From the NCBI GenBank assembly GCA_029851415.1, contig CM056743.1, forward strand, positions 94,710,501 to 94,774,500: DNA of 64,000 nucleotides, written 5' to 3'. The position numbers and the translations under genes were made by a program. Within the stretch, counting starts at the first letter, position 1, and every line of letters starts with the position of its first letter. Below are positions 44,007 to 56,982 of the stretch, in pieces. This stretch comes from Eretmocerus hayati (taxonomy: Eukaryota > Arthropoda > Insecta > Hymenoptera > Aphelinidae). The notes below the pieces were generated by a model that did no database searches, was not told the DNA's origin, and worked only from the letters and a program-made list of their open reading frames with translations.

Positions 44007-46536
44007 ATATGAGTCATTCTTTTTAATATCGCCAGGTTTTGTGTCGGGGGGTCAGGGATTTTTCTGTAACTTTGGGTACATGTTGTATATGATAAAAGAA
44101 GATGGAAAGCACAGTTTTTAGGTCCCGAAAGTCATCCGCGCGAGTTTGGCGCCCTATTTTCGTTTTCAAAATTCGTGAAAAATTCGATTTTTCAACTTTT
44201 TGATTGATTTCTCACCAGTATGGAACCCAATAAAAAAATTATCCAAGACACATATTTCGACGTTAAAAAAGGTGAATTTTACGAGAAAAATACTCTCAGA
44301 TCCGTCAAAGATGAACATAACCTCAAAAAAGTGGTTTTTTTCAGGAAAATCCAATTTTCAAGCCTTAGGCCCTATTTTATCTCAAATTTGACATTTTCAT
44401 CGGATTTCTCGTCAAATTTTACGTCGAAAACCGTTTTTCAAAAATTGGGCTGAGGATAGGTTTGGCCACCATAATAATAACTTTAGTAGCAGGACCGTAA
44501 AAATAGCGCCAAATTGTTCGTTTCGGGAGGGACACTTATTACACTGGACAACAAAATATTGGGTCAGAAGTAGCGCATTGATCAAACAATGACTTTTTCG
44601 TGTAATTTTCGACGTAGAAACCGAATCCGAAACCAGTTTTGCACCTAGACATCAGGAATTTTTTTAAACCGCGAAATACTGAGCTTCTAAAAAACTGCAT
44701 CTTTAGCGTTTTTTGATGATTTTGTAGATACATGATTTTGATGGTGCAACCTTGCAGCGGGCTTTGAGCGTACCCGGACTATGATTTCTCACGTATTTTG
44801 ACCTGCTAAACACGATGGAAGTTGTTTTAGAGGGCTAGCATGCGTTCGAAACAAAGGACAAGCTGATTTTTCGAGTTGCTATCAGGAGAGTTTGGACAAT
44901 TTCGTGATGAATCTCAAAGTGATCACGGAATTGATCAGAAACACCCTCTGCAATACCACGAGAGCGCATTCTTTTTCTACTTGCACACACACTAAGGGAA
45001 TGATGTTTGCAGTCGCCTAGAAGTAGATTAGTTGAATATACATGTATAATCCCGAAAAGAAACTTTTGATCTATTCCTAAGGTAAGCTCAAGCTTTCTCG
45101 TAATGAGTCAAATTTGCAGTTCCCTAGTCTCATGTACTTCTGAGTGCATATAGATAGTCGTTTGCAACCAGCCCAAGATAGCACATCTGACGCTGGATGT
45201 TCTTATTCACTCGCCTCCGGAATAGAATCATTGGAGTGCCCACATTAGCTTAGGGTGAAAATCGATGTAACTAGGTTGATTACATATTCATGGTATGTCA
45301 AGGTACATTCCGTAAGCTAAACCGAGTTTAGGTCTCCGGGACTTCTGATACCGTATCCTAGCAACAAAATGACATTGTTCCAGTAGTTTGAGTGGCTTCT
45401 AGGTACAAAAACTCGAGCATTGATCCAATACGAGGAGGCTTGAACTCACCCGAGGAATAGATCTCGGAATAGATCAAAAGTTTCTTTTCGGGATTATACA
45501 TGTATATTCGACTAATCTACTTTTAGGCGACTGCAAAAATCATTCCCTTAGTGTGTGTGCAAATAGAAAAAAAATGCGCTCTCGTAGTATTGCAGAGGGT
45601 GTTTCTGATCAATTCCGTGATCACTTTGAGATTTATCACGAAATCGTCCAAACTCTCCTGATAGCAACTCGAAAAATCAGCTTGTCCTTTGTTTCGAACG
45701 CATGCTAGCCCTCTAAAACAACTTCCATCGTGTTTGGCAGGTCAGAAAACGTGAGAAATCATAGTCCGGGTACGCTCAAAGCCCGCTGCAAGGTTGCACC
45801 ATCAAAATCATGTATCTACAAAATCATCAAAAAACGCTAAAGATGCAGTTTTTCAGAAGCTCAATATTTCGCGGTTTAAAAAAATTCCTGATGTCTAGGT
45901 GCAAAACTGGTTTCGGATTCGGTTTCTACGTCAAAAATTACACGAAAAAGTCATTGTTTGATCAATGCGCTACTTCTGACCCAATATTTTGTTGTCCAGT
46001 GTAATAAGTGTCCCTCCCGAAACGAACAATTTAGCGCTATTTTTACGGTCCTGCTACTAAAGTTATTATTATGGTGGCCAAACCCATCCTCAGCCCAATT
46101 TTCGAAAAACGGTTTTCGACGTAAAATTTGACGAGGAATCCGGTGAAAATGTCAAATTTGAGATAAAATAGGGTCTAAGGCTTGAAAATTGGGCTTTTCT
46201 GAAAAAAATTACTTTTTTGAGGTTATGTTCATCTTTGACGGATCTGAGAGTATTTTTTTCGTAAAATTCAGCTCATTTCATGTCGAAGTATGTGTCTTGA
46301 ATAATTTTTTTATTGGGTTCCATACCAGTGAGAAATCATTCAAAAAGTTGAAAAATCGAATTTTTCACGAATTTAGAAAACGGAAATAGGGTGCCAAACT
46401 CGCGCGGATGACTTTTGGGACCTAAGAACTGTGCTTTCCATCTCCTTTCATTATATACAACATGTACCTAAAGTTACAGAAAAATCCCTGACCCCCCGAC
46501 ACAAAACCTGGCGATATTAAAAAGAATGACTCATAT
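44007..46536. mobile_element. Giant foldback element, about 2.53 kb
   Basis: The arms (44007-45090 and 45465-46536) are reverse complements over about 1.07 kb at high identity. They end at ATATGAGTCATTC and GAATGACTCATAT. The loop of about 375 bp is unique and non-coding. Short frames mirrored in both arms (for example 44539-44733 and 45810-46004) are by-products of the symmetry. No transposase. Target duplication unclear. Confidence 0.9.
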
Positions 46537-46705
46537 TGAATATCCATAATTTCATTCATATACTCGTTCGTTATTAAGTATTATGGGAAATTATCATTCA
46601 TCGATGTAGTGACTTTCATGCACGTTTCTCAGAATTCGATCTTTTGTTAAGACGACTCTCCTCCAATTCGTACGATAACTAATTTTGTCAACAAGACGTC
46701 GACAA

Positions 46706-48392
46706 AGGGTAAATGTCCCAATTACTGCGAGTTTTTCGGGTACCTCGAAATTGCGCACCACAGATTTTGTCTTCATCGGTAGATGTCGAGCCCGGGATTC
46801 TTTGAGGTTGTTTATCTTCGTCTTGAGAAGATGTCGCTAAATTTTCAGACCGATCCGAGTTAATGATAAATAGTTATCAATTAAATCCCGAGTCAGAAAT
46901 GGTGCTCCTATCACTGCGTTTGATTTCCTATTACTGCGTTTCGCCTACTACTGCGTCCCAATTACTGCGGTGGAAAAATACGGGTTCGAACGGGTATTGA
47001 GCCGTTTTTCTCGGGTACCCGCGTATATTCGACAAGCACATCACAGAACATAACTGATTGTTTATTTAAAATACGCCTAGAATGTGAGAATTCGCGATAT
47101 TCTTGCAAAAAGTGAGCAGCAAGGATCGCGCGCTCGGGGCACGCTATCTTGAGTTAGTAATGCACTGAATTCGGATCGCACGCGGTTATTGGGGATGAAC
47201 CATTGTCAGAACCGAGTTTAGAATGCTTCTGTGGTCCCCGTTTGATGATTCAGGAATCGATTTATTCCGTAAAATCGTGTCACGAGACGTTCAAAATGCA
47301 CACGTATAGCTAGGTTATATACGCGAGCTCGCGGACTGTTCATTCTCATCACATCACTTTACACCAAACACAAACCTCGCCACAGTCAAGAATGATAATT
47401 TCCCAGGGCTTCATACTCGAGTCATGCCGTTTTATGCATGATTTCGGTACATTCTGTTCAATAAGAATCTCATATCAATCGAGATGATTGTCAAGACAGC
47501 GACGTCATCGTCTGGTCTGCTACACGCATATAGGCGCTCCGCTGCTGTGCTGATGCATCACATGTGTACAGCAGCCGACGTCGCTGTCTTGACAATCGTC
47601 TCGATTGATATGAGATTCTTATTCAACGGAATGTACCGAAATCATGCATAAGACGGCATGACTCGAGTATGAAGCCCTGAGAAATGATTATTCTTCACTG
47701 TGGCGAGGTTTGTGTTTGGTGTAAAGTGATGTGATGTAAACAAACAGTCCGCGAGCTCGCGTGTATAACATAGCTATACGTGTGCATTTTCAACGTCTCG
47801 TGACACGATTTTACGGAAAAAATCGATTCCTGGATCATCAAACGGGGACCACAGAAGCATTCTAAACTCGGTTCTGACAATGGTTCATCCCCAATAACCG
47901 CGTGCGATCCGAATTCAGTGCATTTCTAACTCAAGATAGCGTGCCCCGAGCGCGCGATCCTTGCTGCTCACTTTTTGCAAGAATATCGCGAATTCTTACA
48001 TTCTAGGCGTATTTTGAATATACAATCAGTTATGTCCTGTGATGTGCTTGTCGAATATACGCGGGTACCCGAGGGAAACGGCTGAATACCCGTTCAAACC
48101 CGTATTTTTCCCACCGCAGTAATTGGGACGCAGTAATAGGCGAAACGCAGTAATACCCGCGCAGTAATAGGAAATCAAATGCAGTAATAGGAGCACCATT
48201 TCTGACTCGGGATTTAATTAATAAGTATTCATCATTAACTCGGATCGGTCTAAAAATTTAGTGACATCTTCTCAAGACGTAGACAAACAACCTCGGAAAA
48301 TCCCGGGCTCGATATCTACCGATAAACACAAAATTTGTGGTGTGCAATTTCGAGGTACCCGAAAGACTCGCAGTAATTGGGACATTTACCCT
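46706..48392. mobile_element. Foldback element with repeated TTACTGCG motif, about 1.69 kb
   Basis: The ends are AGGGTAAATGTCCC and GGGACATTTACCCT. The arms of about 800 bp meet near 47540. Near each end the motif (C/A)TATTACTGCG or AATTACTGCG occurs about five times. The arms carry further fixed blocks, such as GCGAGCTCGCG and ATCGCGCGCTCGGG. Non-coding. Confidence 0.9.
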
Positions 48393-48839
48393 ACGCTTCT
48401 CATACGATTGTATATCATAACTCACTGTATTTTAAGACATCCAGATGTAAACCTGTAACTAGAATAACGCATGATGAGACTTAAGTTTGAGATTTCGCGC
48501 TACGTACTCTACATGTAATTATGTCCAATGTGGAAAGTATCAATATCTGAATCTCCCGAAACTCGATGAATGAAATCAAATGGTTGGGGAAATGTCCCCA
48601 ACCATCCCCGTTTCGATTCATTTATTATAGAATAGGCATTCAAAAAAGAATACAACTCATCAAATGCATTTTTCCATACAATCTTCAATTGTACTTTTTT
48701 CTAATCTCAAGCTGAAAAATATTCTATTCATGATGAGATTCATACAAATTTTCAAAAGAAGCATATTTGAAATTTTTTAATATATTGAGAATTTCCAAGT
48801 ACTAATTCCAGCTTAACTTGAATCAATTCAAAGTCATCC

Positions 48840-50760
48840 GAAAAAATATTTATGAATCCACTATCACTCGACAAAGTAAAATCATTCTTCTAATTTCATC
48901 AAAAAGTGAATGCATTCACGTAATCTTCATTAACAAGATCTAATTCAATGCTGCATTCATCCTCGTCATACTTACTTGAAACTATCACACCACACTTTTA
49001 TAAGTTGCAAGAGCACATAATGCCTTGGCTCATATGGGAGTTGGGTTTCTCATTCCCGAGTGCGACAGAGTGTGACTTCCTGTTGCCCAGCTATTGTAAA
49101 ACAACAACACAACACTAACGCCACTCTTCGGAAGCATGTTGCTGGATTTCCTCTGATCTGAGCGCCGCTTCGGTCCCGACACTGGTAAACCTAATCGACG
49201 GGTCAGTCTCACCTGATCATGTCTCCTTCAACCTCTGTAATGAAGATTTACATTTTCACTCTGAACATAAAACACTCCCCAGTTTCAACTCAATTTTACA
49301 TCATAAACACAAAACGAGGATGATGAATATCAAAGTCATTTCATCGAATCAAAATCTTCTCGAAAATTCAAATCTTGTGACGTAAATGCTTAATATGAAA
49401 ACAAAGAACTTTCCTGATGAGTGAATTCCCAATAATTACTCTTAATGATCGCGTAGCAAAAACCATCACAATGCATCAATTCAATTCTCCCCTCACGATT
49501 GCATCAATCGAGTGATATTGGATTCATTCACAAAAGTCATTCCTACTACTCTATACGATACCGTCCCTCAATGTCAATTATCTATCCTTAGATCTCATGG
49601 AAATGACTTGAATCATAAACTGTTCAAGAGAGTTCTCTCAAATACTCCCCCATATGGAATGACGCCCTCTAATGTAAGCATACAATCTTCAATCGTACAT
49701 TCTTCCAGTCTCAAGTCAGAAAATATTCTAATCATTATTAGATTCCTACAAATTTCCAGAAAGAGCATGACTGAATTTTTGAATAGATTGGGAAATTTTA
49801 AAGACTGATTCCAGCTCAAATTGAATCAAATTACGAATCATTTAGAGAAATAATTATAAATCCACTATCACTCGACAAAATGGAGTCATCGTCCCAATTC
49901 CATCAGAAATTAAATACTTCACGTGATTCTTATCAACAGGATCCGATTCAAAGCTTTTCTGATCACATGTAAATTCACCTCATCCTCGTCATACTCACTC
50001 AAACTTACCACACCACACTTTTACAAGTTGCAACAGCACATAATGCCTTGGCTCATATGGGGGTTGGGTTTCTCATTCCCGAGTGCGACAGAGTGTGACT
50101 CCCTGTTGCCCAGCTGTTGTGAAACAACAACAAAATACTAACGCCACTCTTCGGAAGCATGTTGCTGGATTTCCTCTGATCTGAGCGCCGCTTTGGTCCC
50201 GACACTGGTAAACCAAATTGACGGGTCAGTCTCATCTGATCATGTCTCCTTCAACCTCTGTGATGAAGAGTTACATTTTCACTCTGAACATCAAACACTC
50301 CCCAGTTGCAACTCAATTTCACATCACAAACACAGAATGAGGATGATGAATATCGAAGTCATTTCATCGAATCGAAGACTTCTCAAAAATTCAAATCTTG
50401 CAACGTAAATGCTTAATATGAAAACAAAGAACTTTCCTGATGAATAAATTCCCAATAATTACTCTTAATGATCACGTAGCAAAAACCATCACAATGCATC
50501 AATCCAATTCTCCCCTCACGATTGCATCAATCGAGTGATATTGGATTCATTTACGAAAGTAATTCCTAATACTCTATACGATACCCTTCCTCAATGTAAA
50601 TTATCTATCCCTAAATCTCATGAGAATTACTTAAATCATAAACTGGTCAACAGAGTTCTCTCAAACATTCCCCGATATGAAATGACGTCCTCTAATATCA
50701 GCATGCGAGATAGACGTAAACCGCTTCTCACTTTATATTTTCATAAGTTCGAATTCCAAA
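48840..50760 (+). repeat. Tandem repeat, two units of 1,023 bp
   Basis: Sequence at 49018 recurs at 50041, and 49480 recurs at 50503, the same offset of 1,023 bp, at over 90% identity by eye. A mirrored 60-codon minus-strand frame recurs in both units only because the DNA is duplicated. A third diverged partial copy is at 43.6 kb. Confidence 0.85.
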
Positions 50761-50770
50761 AAAACGTCTA

Positions 50771-51917
50771 ATTTCTCCTCCAAATAGAAATAAATTAAAA
50801 AACTTCAAAGTATTACGTAGTTTTACACTCGGTATGAGAAGAAATACGAAAATTATCATCTTCAAAGTTGAATCAAAGATTCCTCGAATTCATTCAGAAA
50901 AGTTTCAGAAATTCGAAATCCATTCGTATGTATCATATATTCAAAATCGACGGAATAACAACCTTTCAATCTTTAACATTCCATCACTTTGTCAGTACGA
51001 TTCGACTTCATCGTCACTGTATTACTCATTTCATTCGAAATCAATCAATACTCATGCGGATCGATCTATCTCTCACAAAAAATTAAAATAAAAACCAATA
51101 AATGAAGCTAACTCGAACACCAAAGTTGCTCCACATCTGAAAGTGAGGCGGCCTTGTCAACCGTAAACAAATACTCGGCTACCTTCGATGTTGAAAATGG
51201 CGGTGTCTCAAATTTTCTAATACGTTTCACTAAGACACGCCATAAAATAACTCCAAGCATGCACTTAATACGAAAATATATAAACGAAACAAATGAAAAT
51301 CGATTGCTCCTAACCTTCGTCAACGGATTCGGAAGCTTGGGCAATGTTCGAAAGGGCTCCGTGAGACCGATCAGCGACCGTCTTCATGGCAAGAATTAGC
51401 AGCAAATCGAATATATAATATCAACGTATGAATACATATAAAAGAATCGGAAATACATATAAAAAACTCAAAAACACGTCAAAAATACGTAAACGACACT
51501 CAAACACGTGTTCTATACATCGCGGAAAAATCTAGGGACGTTTGACCTGGTCTAGGGACTTTTCGTGACGTCAAGTTGGCAACACTGATTCGATTTTATG
51601 TTGGCAACTCTAATATAGGGATTCCGTGGGGGAATAGGCACCTTGTGTCTCTTAATATAATAATACTAGGGAGGGCAAGCCCCCCTGCTCGCTCCGCTCG
51701 CCAACCCCCACATTACCTTACTTCCCACATCAAAGTTTTGGTTAATTAATCTAATACGTATAATTTATAATACTGAATTCTTATTCATCTTCAATTTCCT
51801 TCCCCGCGCCCTATACCTTTGAGCCCATCCTTCCAATCTCAGTGTTAATATTCTACAACACGGAAAAATCAATATATCGATTTTCTACAACTCCACTTCT
51901 ACATCTAATCTGAACTC
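50771..51917. other. No firm gene; possible small spliced minus-strand start at 51.1-51.4 kb
   Basis: On the minus strand an ATG near 51389 opens MKTVADRSHGALSNIAQ, which runs into GTTAGG at about 51330. A CTTTCAG acceptor-like site lies near 51140. No family is recognised and the downstream frame closes quickly. A GC-rich patch near 51680-51710 (GCTCGCTCCGCTCGC) is a simple palindromic repeat. Confidence 0.2.
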
Positions 51918-52276
51918 ACAAGGGAAGGTCCAACCTTGCGGAACATGGATCCTTAAGAAACTCTAGGGATCATCTTGTTTTGGTGCAAAATGAAGGTATC
52001 TCTAAGGATTTGATCCCATGGGTCTCCTATTTCGAGATACAGCTACAGCGATTAGCATTATTAGTATATCTATATATACGACTAGTCGTATATATAGATA
52101 TACTCGCGACTCTTCAACGTGGGCCTATGTTGGCAATGTTAATCTCCATAGCTGTATCTCAGAGTAGCAGGCCCATGGGATTGAACCCTTGGAGATACCT
52201 TCATTTCTCACCGGAGAAAGATGATTCCTAGAGTTTCATAAGAATCCGTGTTCCGCAAGGTTGGACCTCCCCTTGT
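51918..52276. mobile_element. Foldback MITE, about 359 bp
   Basis: The ends are ACAAGGGAAGGTCCAACCTT and its near-perfect complement. The arms meet at a near-perfect palindrome, TATATATACGACTAGTCGTATATATA-type, around 52085. Blocks such as GATCCCATGGGTCTCC / CCCATGGGATTGAA are mirrored. Non-coding. Confidence 0.85.
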
Positions 52277-52279
52277 CAG

Positions 52280-53294
52280 TTGTCAGTGTTTTTCTGCTTG
52301 TTTGTTTTGAATCATATATTTCTGTACACAATTTCGATTCATATTTCTCTCAATGTTATTTCAGTTTCGATAAACATCAAAGATTGAAATGAATCGGGAA
52401 AATTATCATTCTTATTGTGAGTATCCATCTCCATCTAAATATATAACATAATCATCATAATCATATAATTTCACTATACTACAACATTGAATATGTGATA
52501 TGAAATTCAAAGGATGGAAATTTTGTGAGAAAAGTGTGTTAAAGTCATATCTTTTACTTCCCGCAACTCGTCATCCACACCATATCTTGTTGTATTCACG
52601 GAATATATGAGAAATTTTGATTGGCTGCTATTCTTATTGGATAATCCAGGAGATGAATTCATAATTGAGGTTAGTCATTGCTCTAGTGCGTTCTATTCTC
52701 CATCAATAATCTATGAACATCATACCTCATATGTGAATTGATAATCTTCATAGATATCGTAAAATTTCCTCTTTTACATAGTACCAATCTAAGCAGATAG
52801 TATTGTGGATTTCATTTGAAGAAAAAGTTCTATATCTCATACAACCAAATACGTGACTTTTCTCCTACAAGGTATGATTTTCATCTGAACATTTCACCCA
52901 AAAGAATAGAGTGTAACTCATCTTTTCTCCTAAGTTTTCACTCATTTCAACAGTTAGCTGCTCTATCATCATCATTTGAATCTTCAATACTTTGCGTATA
53001 GTTTGATCGTGAATAACAGCCCAACTTCGTATATCGAACGACATCTATGGATCTAGTAAATTCCCACGAAACTCGCAAAACAAATTTTTCCACCGCACAC
53101 ATTCATGTGATATGGCTGGTAGAGAGTCGTTGTTTCGATGAGTTTAAAGTCCTCTCGAGAATTGAATTTAATCGAGTTCATATACCCGCTCCTTCACTGA
53201 ATAAAAAATCTGAGTTTCAAAGGTTTTGGAAAACAAAGTTTCGGTTCTTCTGAACATACCGAGTACTAATTAGTTTGAAACTGAATGTACATAC
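52280..53294. other. No gene recognised upstream of the helicase remnant
   Basis: AT-rich sequence without Rep (HUH) endonuclease motifs or other family-like frames. If the helicase belonged to a Helitron, its Rep part is not here. Confidence 0.45.
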
Positions 53295-54960
53295 TTGTTA
53301 CCAATATTCGTTATTCAAGCAGAGTTATTAGCCGCAAAAAATGAAGATGACTCTCACAACATGCCTGAACGCTGTGTCCCAATGAAAACTGAGTGTGCTA
53401 TGAGAGATTTCTGGGACAATCTGAACAAAATTGTGTTGGATAAAGACCATTTGAATGAATTGATCCACAAGTTGAACGTAGATCAAAAACGAGTTTTTGA
53501 TTATGTAACATCCACGATAGGAGCAGGCAATGCAGTAGTTCGCCATTTTGTTAGTGGTTCTGGAGGAACAGGTAAAAGTTTGTTGGTTGATAGTTTGGCT
53601 TTGTGGCTGAAATTGGAACATCAGGAAGATACTGCTGTTTCGGCGCCTACTGGTATCGCTGCATGTAAAGTCAAAGGCCTAACTGTTCACAGAATGCTCC
53701 AACTATCGGTAGAGATAGGTCGCATTCCTAAGTCCAAAGAATTATCAGCTGCAGCATTGAAGAAAATCAGGAAGAGCATGGAAAATGTCGAGTTGATTGT
53801 TGTGGAAGAGATATTCATGGTCTCCAACATCACCCTGCTGTACATTCATTTGAGACTCACGCAAATTTTTGGGTCAGCCGACGATCTATATGGTTGGTTT
53901 GGCAAGGAACATATCATTGTCTTTGGTGATTTCCTCCAATTGCCACCAGTACGTCATCCATTTGCATTCAAGATGGTTGAGAGAAAAGTTTTAGACAAAT
54001 GCGTGAAGGTAATGACCATTCAATCTATGGTCTTTATTCACTTACGTTGAGTTGACGATCAACCAACGCCAAAAAGACGACGAGAAATACTATGACATAT
54101 TGCAGAATGTTCGATTAGGAGTGGCAACTGATGCAGATATAGCGACCCTTAATCAGCGTGAGATCAAATTAATGTCAGACGACCACTCTGGAATCCTTCA
54201 AGAGCTAGGTGATTACGTCGATTCTCTTCCGATAGATGTGGTATGTTTGTTACCGACGTTAACGATGTGTCACACCCTGAAGCAGGCTATGCTTAAGAAA
54301 ATCCATTCAGGAGAACTGAAGCTAGTTGCACTGGATGATCATCAATGCCCAAAAAATTTGGAAAAGAAGGTCAAAAGTATTCTCGATGACAAAGAAAAAT
54401 ATGACTGTGGAGTGGAGGGAATAATAACTCTGAAGATAGGCTCCAAAGTCATGATACGTAGGAATATTAGTGTGACCGATGGACTTGCATACGGGACCAT
54501 TGCTCAAGTAGTTTCCGTTTCCCGAGATAAGAATGACCAGGTCACGCACGTCAATGTGATACTAGGTTCGGGATTGGAATATGCCCTAGAGAGGTACGAA
54601 TTCAAATTCATCGTTTCCGATCGGATCTACATAATTCGCAGACAATTTCCCATCTGTCTGAGCTAAGGTATAACTATGCATGAAAGTCAAAGTTTGAGTC
54701 TAGCAAATGCTGTCATGGATGCAGGATCATCAGTTTCTGCCCCAGGTCAAACGTATGTAGCTCTATCAAGAGTCACCCAATTGCATGGTTTGCATCTCAT
54801 AAACTTTGACCCATGCAGCATCAAAGCAGATAATGAGGCTATCCTTTAATATAACAGATTAAGACGACTATATCGCCTAGATATTCCAGCTTATAACATC
54901 CCAAAACCTATTGAACGTACGAAAGCTATGAGAGATGTCTATTAGCTCCGTCAAAGAATG
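53295..54960 (+). pseudogene. PIF1-type DNA helicase, Helitron-like, broken
   Basis: This is a 5'-3' DNA helicase of the PIF1/RRM3 group, the kind found at the C-terminal half of Helitron RepHel proteins. Motifs in order: LNVDQKRVFDYV, Walker A GSGGTGKS (about 53555), APTGIAA, a Walker B in which the usual DE is VEE (IVVEEIFMVS), GDFLQLPPV, LWSLFTYVELTINQRQ, KIGSKVMIRRN and GQTYVALSRV (about 54750). Damage: a frameshift at about 54020-54050; a TAA at 54664-54666 where family members have a Tyr codon (LSYAIT region); a TAA near 54848; and a TAG near 54943. The N-terminus is missing. It continues towards a USP-like domain about 15 bp downstream. Confidence 0.85.
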
Positions 54961-54974
54961 CTATCTCAATCCAA

Positions 54975-55807
54975 ATGCATCAAATTGCTGATACTGTCGC
55001 GCGAATAATATCACGTGGACTCCCTGATGTGGACGGTCAGTCCAGCTTTGCAAATACAGTTGTGCATAGTCTGTTCCACTTACGAACAGTTGCTAATCTG
55101 TTGGCTCAACATGAAGTTTCCAATTCACTCAAGACCATCTTCTGTCAGTGCAATGCTAGATCTTCCGAAGACATGCAATCTTTTAGACGATCAGTGGGTC
55201 TAGAGTTCACTGGAACTAGTCAACACGACGTGGTGCAATTCCTTTATCAAGTTTGCTCACAATTCCAGATCTTGGATCAGGTTATAGGTTTTCGATGGTC
55301 ATCAGAAGTACGATGCAGGAGCGAATCTTGCCAAGAGAGATACGAAACAAAGCCACGATCTGAATGTGTTTCAGAATGGACTGTCCCTGGAAATCGCGAT
55401 ACCTTCACTTTACAGGAACTCTTGCAGATTTTCGTCCAAAAATGGCGAGAAGTAGATGGAGTTTGTCAATGTCAACGGAGGAAGATTGAGACGATCAGTT
55501 TCGATCTCCCAAAGCCAATCATTGTACTAAAGGTACCTTTTTTTGTCACTGTTGGTGGAGAGGCTAGAAAGCTCAGACATATTCGGATCAATGCATGCCA
55601 CAGAACGAAATATCGATTCTGGGCAAGAATTTCCGAGACATGAATGGCATCTTCCTCCACGAAAAATGGTCGAATGGCTCTGGTCACTATTATAATATCC
55701 TACGTGACCATAGTAATTGGTTTGCAGTATCTGATGATGTCGTTAGTGAAAGATCATGGCCGAAAAGTGCGAAGAATGTGTATTTATTATTTCTAGAAAG
55801 GGTATAA
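54975..55807 (+). pseudogene. USP/C19-like deubiquitinase domain downstream of helicase
   Basis: The segment begins with a USP Cys box that has lost its nucleophile: GLPDVDGQSSFANTVVHSLF, where the family has N-x-C-Y/F-x-N. A block TSQHDVVQFL follows (the QQDAxEFL equivalent), then a CRSESC pair and FDLPKPIIVL. After a frame change near 55600, WSNGSGHYYNIL, WFAVSDD and YLLFLERV match the His box, the Asp box and the C-terminal end of USPs. Domain order is therefore complete. The Cys-to-Ser change and the frameshift mean no peptidase activity. The closest relative in the window is the domain at 13.9-14.7 kb, which keeps its Cys. Confidence 0.75.
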
Positions 55808-56982
55808 CAATCAACAATTTGGGTTGGATGCAGTTATAAGCTCCCATGCCCAAACTTCCTAGGATATCCTCTCTTCAACACGAACTGCCGTATCCCATGC
55901 ATTTTCATAGACGCGTAAAGAAATCTTCCCCCCACCCCTTAATTTTCACAAAAGTCCTGCCTGGTGAGTATGATTGCTTCCCCCTCAAAGCACGAATCTT
56001 GTGATCGAGCTTCTGTCAATGTGTGATGCCCCACATGAATGAGTCTGCACTTCACAGTTGAAACCATGATCAGTTTATCTATATGGCACAAATATTTCCT
56101 CCAAGGCAACTGTTTTCCATAGATATGGTATCCAAGTACTAGTCAATATCATTTTTCTGGAGCATGCAGCAGTTTATTTTGGCTCTTGAATGAAATGAAA
56201 TATCAGGGGAAATGCTGACGAGTATTCATCTCAGTTATTTCCTGTCATTGAATATCATTTTTTTGGAGCATGCAGAGGTTCATTTTCGCTCTTGAACGGA
56301 ATGAAATATCAGGAGAACTGCTGGCGAGTATGGGTCTCAGTAACTCCTTCTACCTTGTGGAAGAGCAAGCATTCATAGCGGGGGAATCACATCCTTTTGG
56401 GCAGAAAACAATCATCGAAAGCTCCATTTGCGCACAGGGATAGAACAATTTGACAGATCAGTTAGTGAAAAAGTACAACTACATATTGTTCCAGTGTGAA
56501 CGGGCGAGAACAATTATTCCATTTCCATGAATAAGCAGTGGGTTATGAAGGGTTGCATCGAATTTTTCATAGACTGGTGAGTCTGTGATTCTCGTGATCC
56601 TCTCTCATAAATGGTAACATGGCTTCATCATGCGTATATTTCCGTGATGCAGTCGAATAAGATCCCTTTATCTCACTGTGGGTTGCTTCACATGCTACAA
56701 CGTATTATCAGCTAGTGACTGACTATTTTACCACATACTTGCCGGAATCTCCTTGGACCACTGGAAACTCTACTATCATTATTTCTAGCTTGGCCTCTGT
56801 ATCTTGATCACCCAATAAACATTCTGCCGTTCGATGAAACAAACCAATGAGTCTGCATTCCATATTTTGGAATGTTGAGACTGTTCGATGTTTACGTCGG
56901 TTAAATCCAGTTCCTTTCAGTATTTCATGGAAGTTCAGTTTTTCCAACCATTGAAACATGGACCTCATGATACCTTATTTTC

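Noticed and set aside
44539..46004. 64-codon frames conserved in both arms of the 2.5-kb foldback
   Set aside because: They are exact mirror copies created by the inverted repeat; no motif or selection signal.
49030..50235. 60-codon minus-strand frame repeated in two units
   Set aside because: Both copies lie in the 1,023-bp tandem duplication, and the third diverged unit at 43.6 kb breaks the frame.
51660..51715. GCTCGCTCCGCTCGC GC-rich string as a functional element
   Set aside because: A simple imperfect palindrome with no partner or coding context; common in many genomes as simple sequence.
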